The translations under genes and the position numbers were made by a program. Below, in pieces: positions 36,301 to 45,759 of a stretch of DNA of 64,000 nucleotides. This DNA is from Nectonema munidae (Eukaryota > Nematomorpha > Nectonematoida > Nectonematidae): NCBI GenBank assembly GCA_030549495.1, contig JAUIRK010000953.1, positions 276,001 to 340,000 on the forward strand. The letters are read 5' to 3'. The number at the start of each line of letters is the position of its first letter. Position 1 is the stretch's first letter. The notes beneath the pieces are model-generated. The model worked only from the letters and a program-made list of their open reading frames with translations. It ran no database searches and was not told the origin of the DNA.

Positions 36301-38312
36301 TTTTAATAAATTTAAACAAGAAAAGTAAAATTTCTTTGGAAAATTATTTTAAGAAAAGCTTTATCTGCCTTACCTTTCCTAAAAAATCAAAAAGAATCTA
36401 CACTTCACTAAAAAATAGGAAGATACGATTAAATTTATGTAAAACGATATTCTTGTAATTTTGAACTCTTCATAAATAGCATTTTGGAATAATTTGCTAT
36501 ATTTTTGATTAGTCACTCCGCCATATGTCGCTCAAATGAGTACCACTGTATCATATGTCGTACTCCAAGATGCATTGTTTCCTATATTACTTATACTGTT
36601 GATCGAAAAACGTAGTATATTTCATTTTAACATTACCTATTTAGCCATCCTATCTACAAGTACAACTTCCAGCATTTGTTGACGTGACAGCCTTATCGAT
36701 TCAAAATGTTAACTTTCGCATCTGCAGTGAATACGTTTGGCCACGGTTAAGCTCTGCCTTTTCCTTCTGCATATTCTCTTCCCTCAAAACCTTTTTACTA
36801 CACAAGACTTTTGTTTCTGGTACGACAGGAAACTTGTCCATCTCTCCTCCAAATTATATCGATTTTCTTTCTGATCAAAATTATTCTCTTAGCAGTATGA
36901 GTAGTTCCATTTGTATTGCCAATGCAAGCCCTTTCCTCTATAACATCACCTTTGAACTTCCTACCAAGATTGACATTTCAATTAACACCGACAAAAGACT
37001 CAAAATACTACCAACTCCCTTCAAACAAAATGTCACTTTTTCTATCACTTCTGTTCCTGGCGATGAGAATAAACTCTTTAATGATTTATCCATTGTACTA
37101 TCTATCATAAATAGTTATGATGGGTTGCCCTTCTTAGAAATTCCATTTCGATTTTTCATATCATCAACTTCATCATTTATAGCACGTAAAAGTAGTACCG
37201 ACCCCATTAAAAGCATATGCACTGACAAGAGATGTGTTGTTTGGACCATTCGCGAGTCAACTTCTGAGGAAGCTTCCATCAATTTGAAGTATATAAGTAA
37301 AGTTGCAGATCTGTCTCTTAAGGTTTTGAAAGAGCGCAATGAAGAAAATGTATTTAGATTATCTGGATGTGATTTGGAAAATCCTGAAAAACAAGTTATA
37401 CAAATTGCATTTTCGCCTAATACTCCTGGATTTTATCGAGGAGTTCTTGAGATTAAAGATTCTGCACAACATCTTTCTATTCTCCTTTTTGGACTCTTTG
37501 GATCTTGGACATTGAAGTTAGAGCCTGAAACTTATTTCACTTACAACTATGATAATCATCAACACAATTACACTTTGAAGCCAGAAAGAAAAGAAGAGTT
37601 TATTTTGAAAAATGTTGGGAATTTAAAGGCCTATCTTCTATTCCACTACACAAATCAGTTATTTACTTCTAAATATATTTATCCCTCCACTTATTTAAAA
37701 GTATTTCCAAAATCTAGCCAAGGCTTAACTGTTTTTTCTTGTCACCCGCTGCTCATTGTTCGAGCTAAATCCTATCTTCTTTCATGCAAAGATAATGACA
37801 ACTTTCTTTCTTCCTATAAATCTCTTGTTCACATTTTATCTAATTGGAATATTTATTTTTCGTTTGAATCTTCTGAAATGCATCCCAATCAAAGTGATTT
37901 CCTAAACTTCGTTCATAACTTGCAGACACTTACCATTTCATTCAATGCACCTTCTTCTTCTTTACCAACCAAGAATGTTCCCTTCAAGGATTTGCAATTA
38001 ACATCCAAAAACGTTAGAACTATAAAAATTTTCGGTCCTATACGGATATCTTCTACATATTTACAGTTCAATAAGAATGCGTGTTTACAAAAGTTGCGCA
38101 TCAACAATATCAGTTGCGAAAGCGTAAAAGTTAATATTCTGCCTCCCAAAAATCCATTCTTTGTCAAAAGCGCTCACTGTGTCTTTGATTTAATGCCAAA
38201 TAAGTTTGTGTATTTAACCATCAAGTATACTCCTAGCCCTGGAAAAGCTGTTTCTTCACTTAAAGTATTTGCAAACGCTAATCCTTGTTACACTGTTCAG
38301 TTATCCAACTAA
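24378..38312 (+). CDS. SPD-2/CEP192-like centrosomal scaffold protein, ten exons
   Basis: Centrosome protein that recruits pericentriolar material and mitotic kinases. Phase-consistent exons are 24378-24498, 24810-24965, 27838-28044, 28909-29037, 32226-32272, 32345-32455, 32517-32631 (or to 32586, same phase), 32990-33171, 34527-35423 and 36645-38312, summing to 3,633 nt or about 1,210 residues. That is the size of insect SPD-2 and about half of vertebrate CEP192. The N-terminus has LNSGIL, as in CEP192 (SLFGNSGILEN), and then an acidic EEEDLEALCSSEED stretch. The middle is disordered and Ser/Lys/Asn-rich. From about 34970 on, beta-rich ASH/PapD-like domains follow, with LLFGLFGSWTLKLEP and a final beta-sandwich (LQKLRINNIS to SLKVF). 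AATAAA lies at 38342. The family is assigned by domain order and the short N-terminal match. Small exons 5-7 are the least certain. Confidence 0.82.
25170..25280. repeat. Fragment of the TTAA miniature superfamily
   Basis: TCTGCTTTCTTTTTCAATGG, then GGGACACTGGTGTTCCACTG, parallels the right arm of the element at 5086-6001 and the family 2 interior. No flanking TTAA pair remains. Confidence 0.45.
25534..25761. mobile_element. TTAA-type miniature element in SPD-2-like intron 2
   Basis: Starts TTAACCCTTTCAGTTCAG and ends CGTAAATGAAAGGGTCTAA, an inverted match (CCCTTTCA). The right flank TTAA has decayed to CTAA. About 228 bp, non-coding. Confidence 0.6.
25762..27837. other. Remainder of SPD-2-like intron 2
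   Basis: Mostly featureless. GGCGCACATCC near 26905 and CCGTGGGGCGCAG near 27105 may be two ends of a decayed hAT-type miniature element; a similar GGGCGCACATCCGGGG lies near 39552. Pairing is weak. Confidence 0.35.
29556..29836. mobile_element. hAT-type miniature element with 8-bp target duplication
   Basis: A 281-bp unit. Ends are CAGGCCCGTAGCCAG and, from the right, CAGAGCTATAGGCAG. The flanks AATATGAG (29548-29555) and TATATGAG (29837-29844) differ at one base. It contains a run of G near 29787. It lies in SPD-2-like intron 4. Confidence 0.8.
30890..30985. repeat. G-run and half hAT-type miniature end
   Basis: A long G run, then TTGGGGGGCAGTACCC and GCAACGTCTATGACCCTG, which ends like an inverted CAGGGTCATAG terminus. 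The left partner was not found. Confidence 0.35.
31190..32070 (-). pseudogene. Tigger transposase 3, decayed, inside SPD-2-like intron 4
   Basis: On the minus strand, from high to low coordinate and across several frames: GEKLNPIIIGK-like, LPVTYLNNSKTWIT, FTTWLKKLN, FLDNARLH, QPMDQGIIQSVK, YWLNKSWDEVESSIIK and an acidic tail (VNDTDFDDENDV). This is the order of a Tigger/jerky-like catalytic core. The DNARLH/QPMDQGIIQ wording marks a different lineage from the other two Tiggers here. Many stops and frame changes; terminal repeats not identified. It is the oldest of the three. Confidence 0.75.
33172..34526. other. SPD-2-like intron 8, no recognised feature
   Basis: A/T-rich intron. No repeat ends or coding signatures were seen. 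Confidence 0.5.
34527..35423 (+). CDS. SPD-2/CEP192-like gene, exon 9 (basic linker and first ASH-like domain)
   Basis: A 299-codon exon after a TTTTAG acceptor. The first 130 or so residues are highly charged (VEKKQVKDRH, EEKKKDPRVH). A beta-rich segment typical of ASH/PapD-like folds then begins near HQIVFVEVKESELRYTPGFP and runs through AEIALTNRSGCAISLYAS to the GTACTC donor in phase 0. The exon itself is certain from its length and composition. Confidence 0.85.
35424..36644. other. SPD-2-like intron 9
   Basis: Contains a lone TTAACCCTTATTAGCCCAC (35827-35845) that resembles a TTAA-element end without a partner. Otherwise it is featureless A/T-rich sequence. Confidence 0.45.
36645..38312 (+). 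CDS. SPD-2/CEP192-like gene, last exon (C-terminal ASH-type repeats)
   Basis: A 555-codon terminal exon, open from the base after TTTAG at 36642-36644 (an in-frame stop that doubles as the acceptor) to TAA. It has repeated beta-sandwich signatures: NPEKQVIQIAFSPNTPGFYR, SILLFGLFGSWTLKLEP, EEFILKNVGNLKAYLLF, and ICGP-like IKIFGPIRISSTYLQFNKN leading into LRINNIS. This matches the C-terminal half of SPD-2/CEP192, the part that targets the protein to centrioles. Confidence 0.86.
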   Translation, partial: PSYLQVQLPAFVDVTALSIQNVNFRICSEYVWPRLSSAFSFCIFSSLKTFLLHKTFVSGTTGNLSISPPNYIDFLSDQNYSLSSMSSSICIANASPFLYNITFELPTKIDISINTDKRLKILPTPFKQNVTFSITSVPGDENKLFNDLSIVLSIINSYDGLPFLEIPFRFFISSTSSFIARKSSTDPIKSICTDKRCVVWTIRESTSEEASINLKYISKVADLSLKVLKERNEENVFRLSGCDLENPEKQVIQIAFSPNTPGFYRGVLEIKDSAQHLSILLFGLFGSWTLKLEPETYFTYNYDNHQHNYTLKPERKEEFILKNVGNLKAYLLFHYTNQLFTSKYIYPSTYLKVFPKSSQGLTVFSCHPLLIVRAKSYLLSCKDNDNFLSSYKSLVHILSNWNIYFSFESSEMHPNQSDFLNFVHNLQTLTISFNAPSSSLPTKNVPFKDLQLTSKNVRTIKIFGPIRISSTYLQFNKNACLQKLRINNISCESVKVNILPPKNPFFVKSAHCVFDLMPNKFVYLTIKYTPSPGKAVSSLKVFANANPCYTVQLSN

Positions 38313-38341
38313 TCATTATCTCTAACATTATTTATAACACC

Positions 38342-38347
38342 AATAAA
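38342..38347 (+). terminator. Poly(A) signal of the SPD-2/CEP192-like gene
   Basis: AATAAA about 30 bp after the TAA stop, in A/T-rich sequence. The position fits the 3' end of a short 3' UTR. Confidence 0.6.
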
Positions 38348-38410
38348 TTATCAATCTTATATATAGTAATTAAATTAAATTTTATTCAAGTTATTAAAAT
38401 TGGACTTTTT

Positions 38411-38500
38411 AACAGGGCTTCGGAACCGGAGTCGGCGGAGCATTAGGATTTGTCTACATGGAGCCGGAGAGATTGAAAATATGGCTCCTATGTCTGGCTT
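38411..38500. repeat. Left half of a GGAGTCGG-type hAT miniature element
   Basis: CAGGGCTTCGGAACCGGAGT then CGGCGGAG and GGAGCCGGAGAG. A distant CGAAGCCCTA near 38797 could be the other end, but the flanking 8-mers do not match. Confidence 0.4.
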
Positions 38501-39799
38501 CAGGCAATACATAGTTATTTCGAAAGGATATATAGTCAAAACTGTCTAAACAGAAAAAAAAAATTTTTTGCTAAAAATAAAATATACCGAAAGAAAAAAC
38601 AAATATATCTATTTTCAAAAATAATCTGAATTACTTCTATAATTTATTTAAATTTTCATCTCTCTTTAAGATTCAAAATGAATATCGTAAAAATAAAACA
38701 TACTTTTTTTGAATATTTTATCTTTCAATTTATTATTAATTATAAAATATTTACAGACGAGTGTAAGGGTATCATAGGTGTCTTTTAATCGACGAAGCCC
38801 TAATACACTCAATGCCCAGGTATAAACAAACGGTCATAGACAAAGAATCAAATGAAAGATTTCTAGTTTTTGATCCAACTCTTCAATCAACTAGTCCATA
38901 TTAGTCTACTTATTGAAAAGTGTAAAGTTATTTTATATTCAATATTAGTATGATACCTAATATAATTTTTATAATATTTAAATTTCTTAATCATCCTAAA
39001 ATAATATATTTTTTATATATTACTTTCCACTTTTTATATGTTTGAAAATGTAGGTTTTGAAATAGGAATATATCAAACTTTAATTAGTAGACTTATGCTT
39101 TTATATTATTATTTATATTAATAAAAATAGTGAATATATAAAGTATATAAATAAGTAAAATGAATGTATGGTGTTAATGGTGATGACATTTAAATGAAAT
39201 GAAGACATTATATAGTAGAACATATACAATAGATGTAAGAGATTTCTAGGGAAATTTTTCAGTGTTGGGAAACTTTCCTAGAACCTTTAGTAATTCTAGT
39301 AGTAGTTTTCAATACTTCTCTTTCTATATATCATATGCCACAACACACTGTATTACATTCAATACATACCCTAATAATTGTCAAAATATATTACGTAGAT
39401 ATATTAATACAGCGATTTTCAAAAAGGAGGCACAAAAAAGTTACCCTTCCGCTTCTCCTCTCCGTCCTGGAATTTTTATTACATGGATTTTTTAGTTGGA
39501 AATATAATAGAGAGACTTTTTACTGCTGGTGTTTTCGGTATGCATAAAGCATGGGCGCACATCCGGGGGGCAATGTGATTTCCAGGAAGCGAAAAAGCAA
39601 ACCTATTTCTTTAAAGACTTTCTTTATATGTTTGCAAACCTATTTCTGAAAAGACCACAGCTAAATAAATTTTTACTATAATTGACACTTTTTTTGAGGA
39701 GAGTAAAATTTTGAATATAGTAAACAGAGAACGAGTAAACAATTTACTGAGCATAAAGTTTTCAAAACAAATGAATTTTCGCCGAGAATATAATAGAAA

Positions 39800-40010
39800 C
39801 AAAGAGGATAACAAATTAATCTCTTAAACAACACATGCCAGCACCATTCCTCTATCTTCACTGCCTAAAGCGTATATCTTCCTCTGGTTTCTCTAAAGTA
39901 TTACATCTTTTACAACCTACGACACTAACTTTCTTTGTTTTGCCATAAGGTTTTATTACGTGTGCCGTTGTTTCAGTATCAGAAGATCCAAATCTCTAGT
40001 GACCATCGGT
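39800..40010 (-). pseudogene. Unidentified coding-like fragment
   Basis: On the minus strand a 45-codon frame reads RFGSSDTETTAHVIKPYGKT, then KKVSVVGCKRCNTLEKPEED, with a CxxC pair. Flanking frames stop quickly. It looks like a piece of a decayed gene or transposon. I do not recognise the family. Confidence 0.35.
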
Positions 40011-40990
40011 AAAAATCGGATAAAGTTTTTATTACATGCGATGAGTAGTGTTTACTATCTCTACATGCCCTAATGGAAAAGTCTCATAGAAATAAAATCA
40101 GGAGATTTGTTCTATTCATTCAATTTTAGATCCTGTTTGCCAGTCTATTTTCTTCAAAACTGTAACTATTTGGAAATTTTCTGAATGTCCCTAATGCTTT
40201 CATGAGTTTGAAAACAATTGCACATGTTTATTACATCATCAACTGAAAGCAATACAAGCGTAAATTTATGTAGAAGCCAACAAGCATTTCGACAGTGTAA
40301 AAGCATAACATTCATGCTATAAAAATATGAAATTGAATTCATGCTATGCTAACCTTATGTCATTTAATAGATTGTTGAGAAGAAAAAAGAAATGTATGAG
40401 ACATACATGATACTTTTGAAACACATGGCAGTTGGAAATTATGAATAGAAAAGAATTCCTCACACAGCAAACTTAATCCATTACATAGTCTTACATTCAT
40501 ACTCATGTTTTTCATTTATAGCTGAGCTTAGTCGTAAGTTTTTATCATTTCTAAGAGCTTGCATAAAATATGTGATTGTATATTGGATATCTTGAAAAGT
40601 TTTAGTTTGATAAAAATTTCGCCTCTGTTCATACTACTTGGAGATGGCTTGTTTTTTAAGCAAAATTTCATTAAAAAATTACAGGCTCTATCTATTTTAA
40701 GGAGAGAAAAATATGAAAAATGACATAATATATTTTAAAACTAAAGTGGTCTCTATTAGTTTTAGTATTTTGCGTAAAATATAAAGTTTGGCGTGAATCT
40801 ACTACTAACTAACAATTATCTTAAATAAAGCTTTTTCTATTTTGACATGACCGCAATGCGGCGTTCAGTTTTTATATAGTAATTTGAAAGTTTATGCTTG
40901 ATCTCTTCAAAGGTCTCACTTATCAATATTACACATAAAAGCTAGATAACTCGGACCCTCAGGGAAATATAGAGTTTGTCCGACTTGGTG

Positions 40991-41191
40991 TATCTGAGAG
41001 GTACATGATCAAAACGGCCGAAACTAAAACGTTCAAAAATCGAAAACTCTAAAACTGAAACGACCAGAAAGTAAGAAATCTTAAAGAATCAAATTTTTTT
41101 GAATGTAATTCATTTTTTTTTAATTTTTGACTATTTTGGTTTTCGGCTGTTTTTGTTTTTGGCCGTCTTGACCATCAATCATCTGAGATAG
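40991..41191. mobile_element. Inverted-repeat miniature element (GATCAAAACGGCC arms)
   Basis: The left arm TATCTGAGAGGTACATGATC then AAAACGGCCGAAAC is mirrored by the right arm, which read inverted is TATCTCAGATGATTGATGG then TCAAGACGGCCAAAAAC. The arms are about 35-45 bp and imperfect. Just left of it, AACTCGGACCCTC..GTCCGACTT resembles an end of yet another Tigger. Confidence 0.5.
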
Positions 41192-41399
41192 TCGTAGTAT
41201 CAAGGGATTAAACTTTATTTTGACAAATACGACCTTAATATTTTTATTAATCTTTTTTTAATAATTTTTTCAAAAGTTGTATCCAATAAATCCTATTAGT
41301 GTTCATTTCAGAGCTTTTTCATTGATTTTTATGATTTCACTCTTTGTTATAAGAAAAAAATAGTTTCTCTAGGTAGTTTATATAAACTGTATTATTTTG

Positions 41400-43113
41400 T
41401 TTATTTTCATTTAAGATTTTAAAGAGCTAATTAAAAATGTCACACAAGCATAAAGAAATTCCATTGTCGGAAAAAGTTAATCTAATCAAGTCTAGCGAGG
41501 GTAAAAGTCAAAGAGAGCTTGCTGAGATTTTCCATATTGGAAAAACAACTGTTCAAAATATTTTGAAAAGAAAAAATGAATATCTCAAATTTTACGAAGA
41601 AAATGTAAACTCATACAAGAAAAGAATTACTATTAGTACTCAAAATGAAAAAGTGGATCATGCTGTTTGGTTGTGGTTTCAAAGAGCAAGGGGATCCAAC
41701 ATTCCTGTTTCTGGCCCACTTCTTCAAGAGAAAGCTCTGTTCGTGGCAAATAGCCTTAATTTGAAAGATTTCAAGGCATCTAACGGATGGTTGGAAAAAT
41801 TCCGTTCAAGGCACAATATCAGCTTTTCTAAAATATGCGGAGAACGAGGCGATGTTGATTTGAATACAGTGGAAGACTGGAAAAATAAAATACCAGTCAT
41901 TGTTCAAAATTATGAAAAAAAGGATATTTTCAACATGGATGAGTTTAGCTTGTTTTATCGAGCTCTACCCGAAAAATCCTTAACTATAAATGGTGAAAAT
42001 TGTACTGCAGGTAAAAAAATGAAGGATAGATTAAGTATTGCAGTGTGTGTCAACATGTTAGGCGAGTTTGAAAGAGTTGTGGTAATTGGAAAATCCGCTA
42101 AACCACACTGCTTCCGAAATTTAAATTTGGAAAACTTACCTGTCATATGGAAGCATAACACAAAAGCATGGATGACACAAAATATTTGATGAATGGGTAC
42201 TCTCTTTTAACGACAAAATGAAAAGACAGAAACGAAACATTTTGCTCTTTTTGGACAATGCTCCATCCCATTCAAAGTTCGTCAATAACTTAACTAACAT
42301 CAAGCTAGTTTTCATTCCAGCAAACACAACCTCTATATTGCAGCCCTTGGATCAGGGTATCATTTGTTCCATAAAGAAAAGTTATAGAAAAAGGTTTTTA
42401 CGTAAAATTTTGAATGTGATGGATGAAAAAATATTAACATCTGATATAGTTAAATCTGTCTCTGTTCTGAATGCCTATGAATGGATAAAGTTTTCAGTGC
42501 AAAGTTGCAATCCAAGTTTAGTTTCAAAATGTTTTAGAAAAGCTGGCTTTCCGGTGGATGAAATTTTAGAAGAAGTAGAGGAAGAAGAAGAGTTGAATGT
42601 GTATTTAGAGAAAATTTCTTCTAATATTGAAGAGCCTATCTTAACAGCTGATGAATTCATCGAGATAGATGATGATAGTCTTGCTAATGAAGTTTATACA
42701 TCAAATTGGGAGAAAGAATTTTTTCAAGAAGTTAAAGAAACAGAAACTGATCAATTGCTTGAACGTGAAAGTATTTCAGAACAAAATAATGAAATTGAAA
42801 GTTTGGTGTGTCAAATTCATACATTTCAAGAGTCTCTAGAGTATATTGAAGCATTGAAAATGTTTTGTTTGGATAGAAATTATAGCGAAATTTATACTAC
42901 TTTAATTGATGTAAAAGAAAAGTTAGAACAAAAGTCAATAGAATTCAAGATGAAACAAAAAAAAATCACTGATTTTTTGAAATAAAATGTTTATCATGTA
43001 AAAAACTTATTAACATTTTTGAAAATATACTATGCCTCTATAAATCGACCACCTCTTAAAATCGACCATTTTAAAGCAGTCAATGGAGTGGTCAAATTAT
43101 AGAGGTTTTACTG
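41400..43113 (+). mobile_element. Tigger/pogo transposon 2 (right end clear, left end not found)
   Basis: The right end is ATAGAGGTTTTACTG followed by TA (43114-43115). Inside it CTCTATAAATCGACCACCTC and the inverse of it form sub-terminal repeats (43033-43113). The expected left end (CAGTAAAACCTCTATAATT) was not found upstream of the ATG, so the left limit is approximate and the element is probably truncated or rearranged there. Confidence 0.75.
41437..42985 (+). pseudogene. Tigger/pogo transposase 2, near-intact with one frameshift
   Basis: The ATG at 41437 opens a psq-type helix-turn-helix (IPLSEKVNLIKSSEGKSQRE, IFHIGKTTVQNIL) and a CENP-B-like second domain (WLWFQRARGSNIPVSGPLL, ASNGWLEKFRSRHNI). 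The catalytic core is FNMDEFSLFYRALPEKS, LLFLDNAPSHS and LQPLDQGIICS; 31 residues separate the last two Asp. A one-base change in the A run near 42178 breaks the frame between AWMTQ and IFDEWVLSFNDKM. Otherwise it is open to the acidic, coiled tail ending at 42985 (about 515 residues). First-Asp context is DEFS instead of the usual DETG. It has no intron where Tigger 1 has one. Confidence 0.9.
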
Positions 43114-43138
43114 TATTATATATTTTTTTTAATTTGAA

Positions 43139-43333
43139 ATGTCCCATCTCTGGCATAATGAAACTACTGATCCATTCAACTCTAGTAAATGGCATGAATT
43201 TATCAAACTCCTGATAGCTATAAAACATACTTTCAGAGAAATGCATGATGAGTTAATGAAAAGCTATAAATCTCAAAATTATTTGTCTTCACAAGAAATT
43301 GTTTTACCCCAAAAAGCGGCGGTATTCAGATAA
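43139..43333 (+). other. Short unidentified open frame beside Tigger 2
   Basis: Sixty-four codons: SHLWHNETTDPFNSSKWHEF, then KHTFREMHDELMKSYKSQNY and a stop. The composition is protein-like and hydrophilic. It is not part of the Tigger, whose end is at 43113. It could be a decayed exon; no family recognised. Confidence 0.25.
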
Positions 43334-43729
43334 TTAGAAATGAAATAGAGGAAGCGGGAATGTACTCACCTTAATAAATGAGTGTAAAGACTAAGGATAA
43401 TAGCGGACATAAAGAATTATTATCAGTTTGTTTTCGCTTTGACTCTAACATATGATTTTGCTCACTTGTTGAGCTCAAAGGTAGCGATGCGAGCATAATT
43501 AAAAAAAATAGCTATTCGACTCGATAAAATCCCTGCAGTTAGGGTGGAATTCAGAGCTGACAGTGTAAGTGTAATGTCTAGTAATGATGGTTGCTTGTTC
43601 ATTGGTCAATAATTCTTTTATAAATTTATTTAAAAAATTCGCCTACTCTCGAAAATTTTGAGAATGTGCGTTTCTCGTTTACATTTTATTTTAAATTCGA
43701 AAAATTAAATAAAACGAAAAATTAAAGTT

Positions 43730-43735
43730 TTTATT
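43730..43735 (-). terminator. Poly(A) signal of SNRPF
   Basis: AATAAA on the minus strand about 33 nt beyond the SNRPF stop codon, consistent with a very short 3' UTR. Confidence 0.55.
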
Positions 43736-43767
43736 TACAAAATATCACAAAAAGAGTATTTTTAAGT

Positions 43768-45134
43768 TTATTCCATTTGTCCTTCTTCATTAACTTCCTC
43801 TTCAGCACCTCTTATGTACATTACATTATTACACCTTAAAATAAATATTAATTTAAGAAGTTCTCGATAGCGTTTGTTGTGTTATATGGGAAAAAGCGTA
43901 CCTTATTAAAACTTCACCTAGATTCCCACTTAATCTTCCATCAATGAATTCTTCTGTGTCTGCTAGCTTAAATGTTTAGTATAAATATAATGTATAATAA
44001 TATATAGGAACTTCTAAGCCTTGTTTGTAGTATCTACCCTTCAGATAAAATAATTAGGTTCATGTTTCCGAGTTTAAATTTTAACAATCATTTTTAAAAT
44101 CATCGTATTTAGAAAGAGTATTTAAATTTTGAAAAAAACAAATTTGAACTTAGTATAATTTAATCTTGTGAATAAACAATAAAAGATATGACGTAGATAG
44201 TACTTAAATTGTCATTCAGTTGATGACATTTTTTGGGTGAACAGATCTAAATCATTTTTAGATGATTTAATCCTGGTTCGAGTGAGGAGAGATTGAAATC
44301 GCGGTTTCTACTAACTAAAAAATATATCCATACACCAAAATACAATTACGATGATCTTTTAACATGCTGAATGATCAGACTTTCCTGCGAACACTTTGTA
44401 AATCATAAAATATTAATGTAAATCATTTTGTAAAGTAATACATAATTTAAAATTAGAAAAATACATTAAATTATTTATTAACATTTTTAAAAAATAAAAT
44501 AAAATCCTTTGGCACTCTTTCTAGATTTTATAATAAATAAATACGCAATTACATGTCAATGTTTTACCATTCCGGGTTTCAACAGAAAACATATAAACTT
44601 ATGTAGAACAGCAGTTATCCAAGGAACTTAGTTTGGGAAACCCCGATTTAAAGAATAGAAAATGATACTAAATGTAAATAAATAAATCAATTAACGAATC
44701 TATTATTTATATTCCATGAAAACCGTGATGAAGCTCACGAAGATTGGTAATCTTGTTAGAAAATAAGAAAAAAATGGTTAATATTATTTTGTACTACATT
44801 TTATGTCGTAAGCAGAATATTTACATCTCATTGCATTTTTAAATGAGAATCAAAGAAATTAAATAAAGATAGAAAAACTTAAGTGCAGAAAAAGAAAATG
44901 AAATCCACGCAATTTGGTCGGACTAAATAAAAAGATCTCTAGTAAGAGTATAAATAAATAGGCATGCAAGAATAAAATAATTTTAAATATAAAATTAATT
45001 TAGAAAAATACTTGAAAATTCATATATTTGTCGAGCGAGACTAGAAAACCTTTGTATTCCATGCCCCATTTGAGTTTTACCATAACTTTTTTGCCGGTTA
45101 AAGAATTCAGAAACGGTTTTGGATTTATTGGCAT
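43768..45134 (-). CDS. SNRPF: Small nuclear ribonucleoprotein F (Sm protein F), complete, three coding exons
   Basis: Member of the heptameric Sm ring on U1, U2, U4 and U5 snRNAs; acts in pre-mRNA splicing in the nucleus. Coding exons are 45134-45012, 43966-43902 and 43834-43768 (phases 0 and 2). The protein is 84 residues, against 86 in human. The Sm1 motif is complete ([20 protein letters not shown], then LDKYMN), followed by [12 protein letters not shown]. The Sm2 motif is [15 protein letters not shown], and the tail is acidic ([11 protein letters not shown]). The ATG sits directly after a TTCTCAG acceptor, so a 5' exon, either untranslated or adding a few residues as in insects, lies upstream and was not found. 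The 1-kb first intron holds a possible SINE remnant. AATAAA follows the stop. Confidence 0.95.
44225..44330 (+). repeat. Possible SINE remnant in SNRPF intron 1
   Basis: GATTTAATCCTGGTTCGAGT has a B-box-like GGTTCGA. Only weak A-box support lies upstream. Confidence 0.25.
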
Positions 45135-45632
45135 CTGAGAATAAAAAATATTAGTATCTCAAAAAATATGTTAAATGCAAATAGAAAAAGAAGTGGTGCT
45201 TTAAATAATTTTTTATAAGGCTTGAGAGTGAAATAAAAAAATGAAGACTTATACAAAGAAGAATTTTTATACATGTATCTAATAAAGTCAATTCAGATTA
45301 AACTATACTAGTAATATTAACTTCTGAAATTCCAAGAATAGGTACTGTTGAAGTCAATTCTAAACTTCGCTATGCTTTAACTTTATTTCTCCGTATCTGA
45401 AACGTAAAAATAAAAAAGAACCACTAGGTTTATAATTTAAAAATATAATTCGTATGAAACCTTAAATTTACTAATTTTTTTAAGGCATTTTATTGGCTAC
45501 AAGTATGGCAAGACTCTATGCAAAATTATAATTTGAAATTAAAAAATAAATAAAAGAAAGGCTTTAAAACTTTACATTTTAATACCATTACTGAAATCCA
45601 TGATTTACATCTGTTTAAAATTATATCTGATT

Positions 45633-45759
45633 TTAACCGGTTATCGACCACAGTCAACATATGTCAACTTTATAAAAATAAAATCATTAATGCTTTTTAA
45701 TACAAATCTTCTGATTTACATTGGATAATGTGTGCTTATTCTGGCTATTAACAGGTTAA
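45633..45759. mobile_element. TTAA-type miniature element upstream of SNRPF
   Basis: TTAACCGGTTATCGACCACA at the left and CTGGCTATTAACAGGTTAA at the right, with TTAA on both sides (127 bp). The inverted interior (CAGAAGATTTGTATTAAAAA-like) is shared with the copies at 54573 and 54740. Confidence 0.6.

Noticed and set aside
37115-37339. Minus-strand frames opposite the last SPD-2-like exon (also 37913-38167).
   Set aside because: Antisense shadows of a long real exon.
38414-38797. A full hAT miniature element from CAGGGCTTCGG to CGAAGCCCT.
   Set aside because: The flanking 8-mers do not match and the match inside the ends is only about nine bases, so only the left half was kept.
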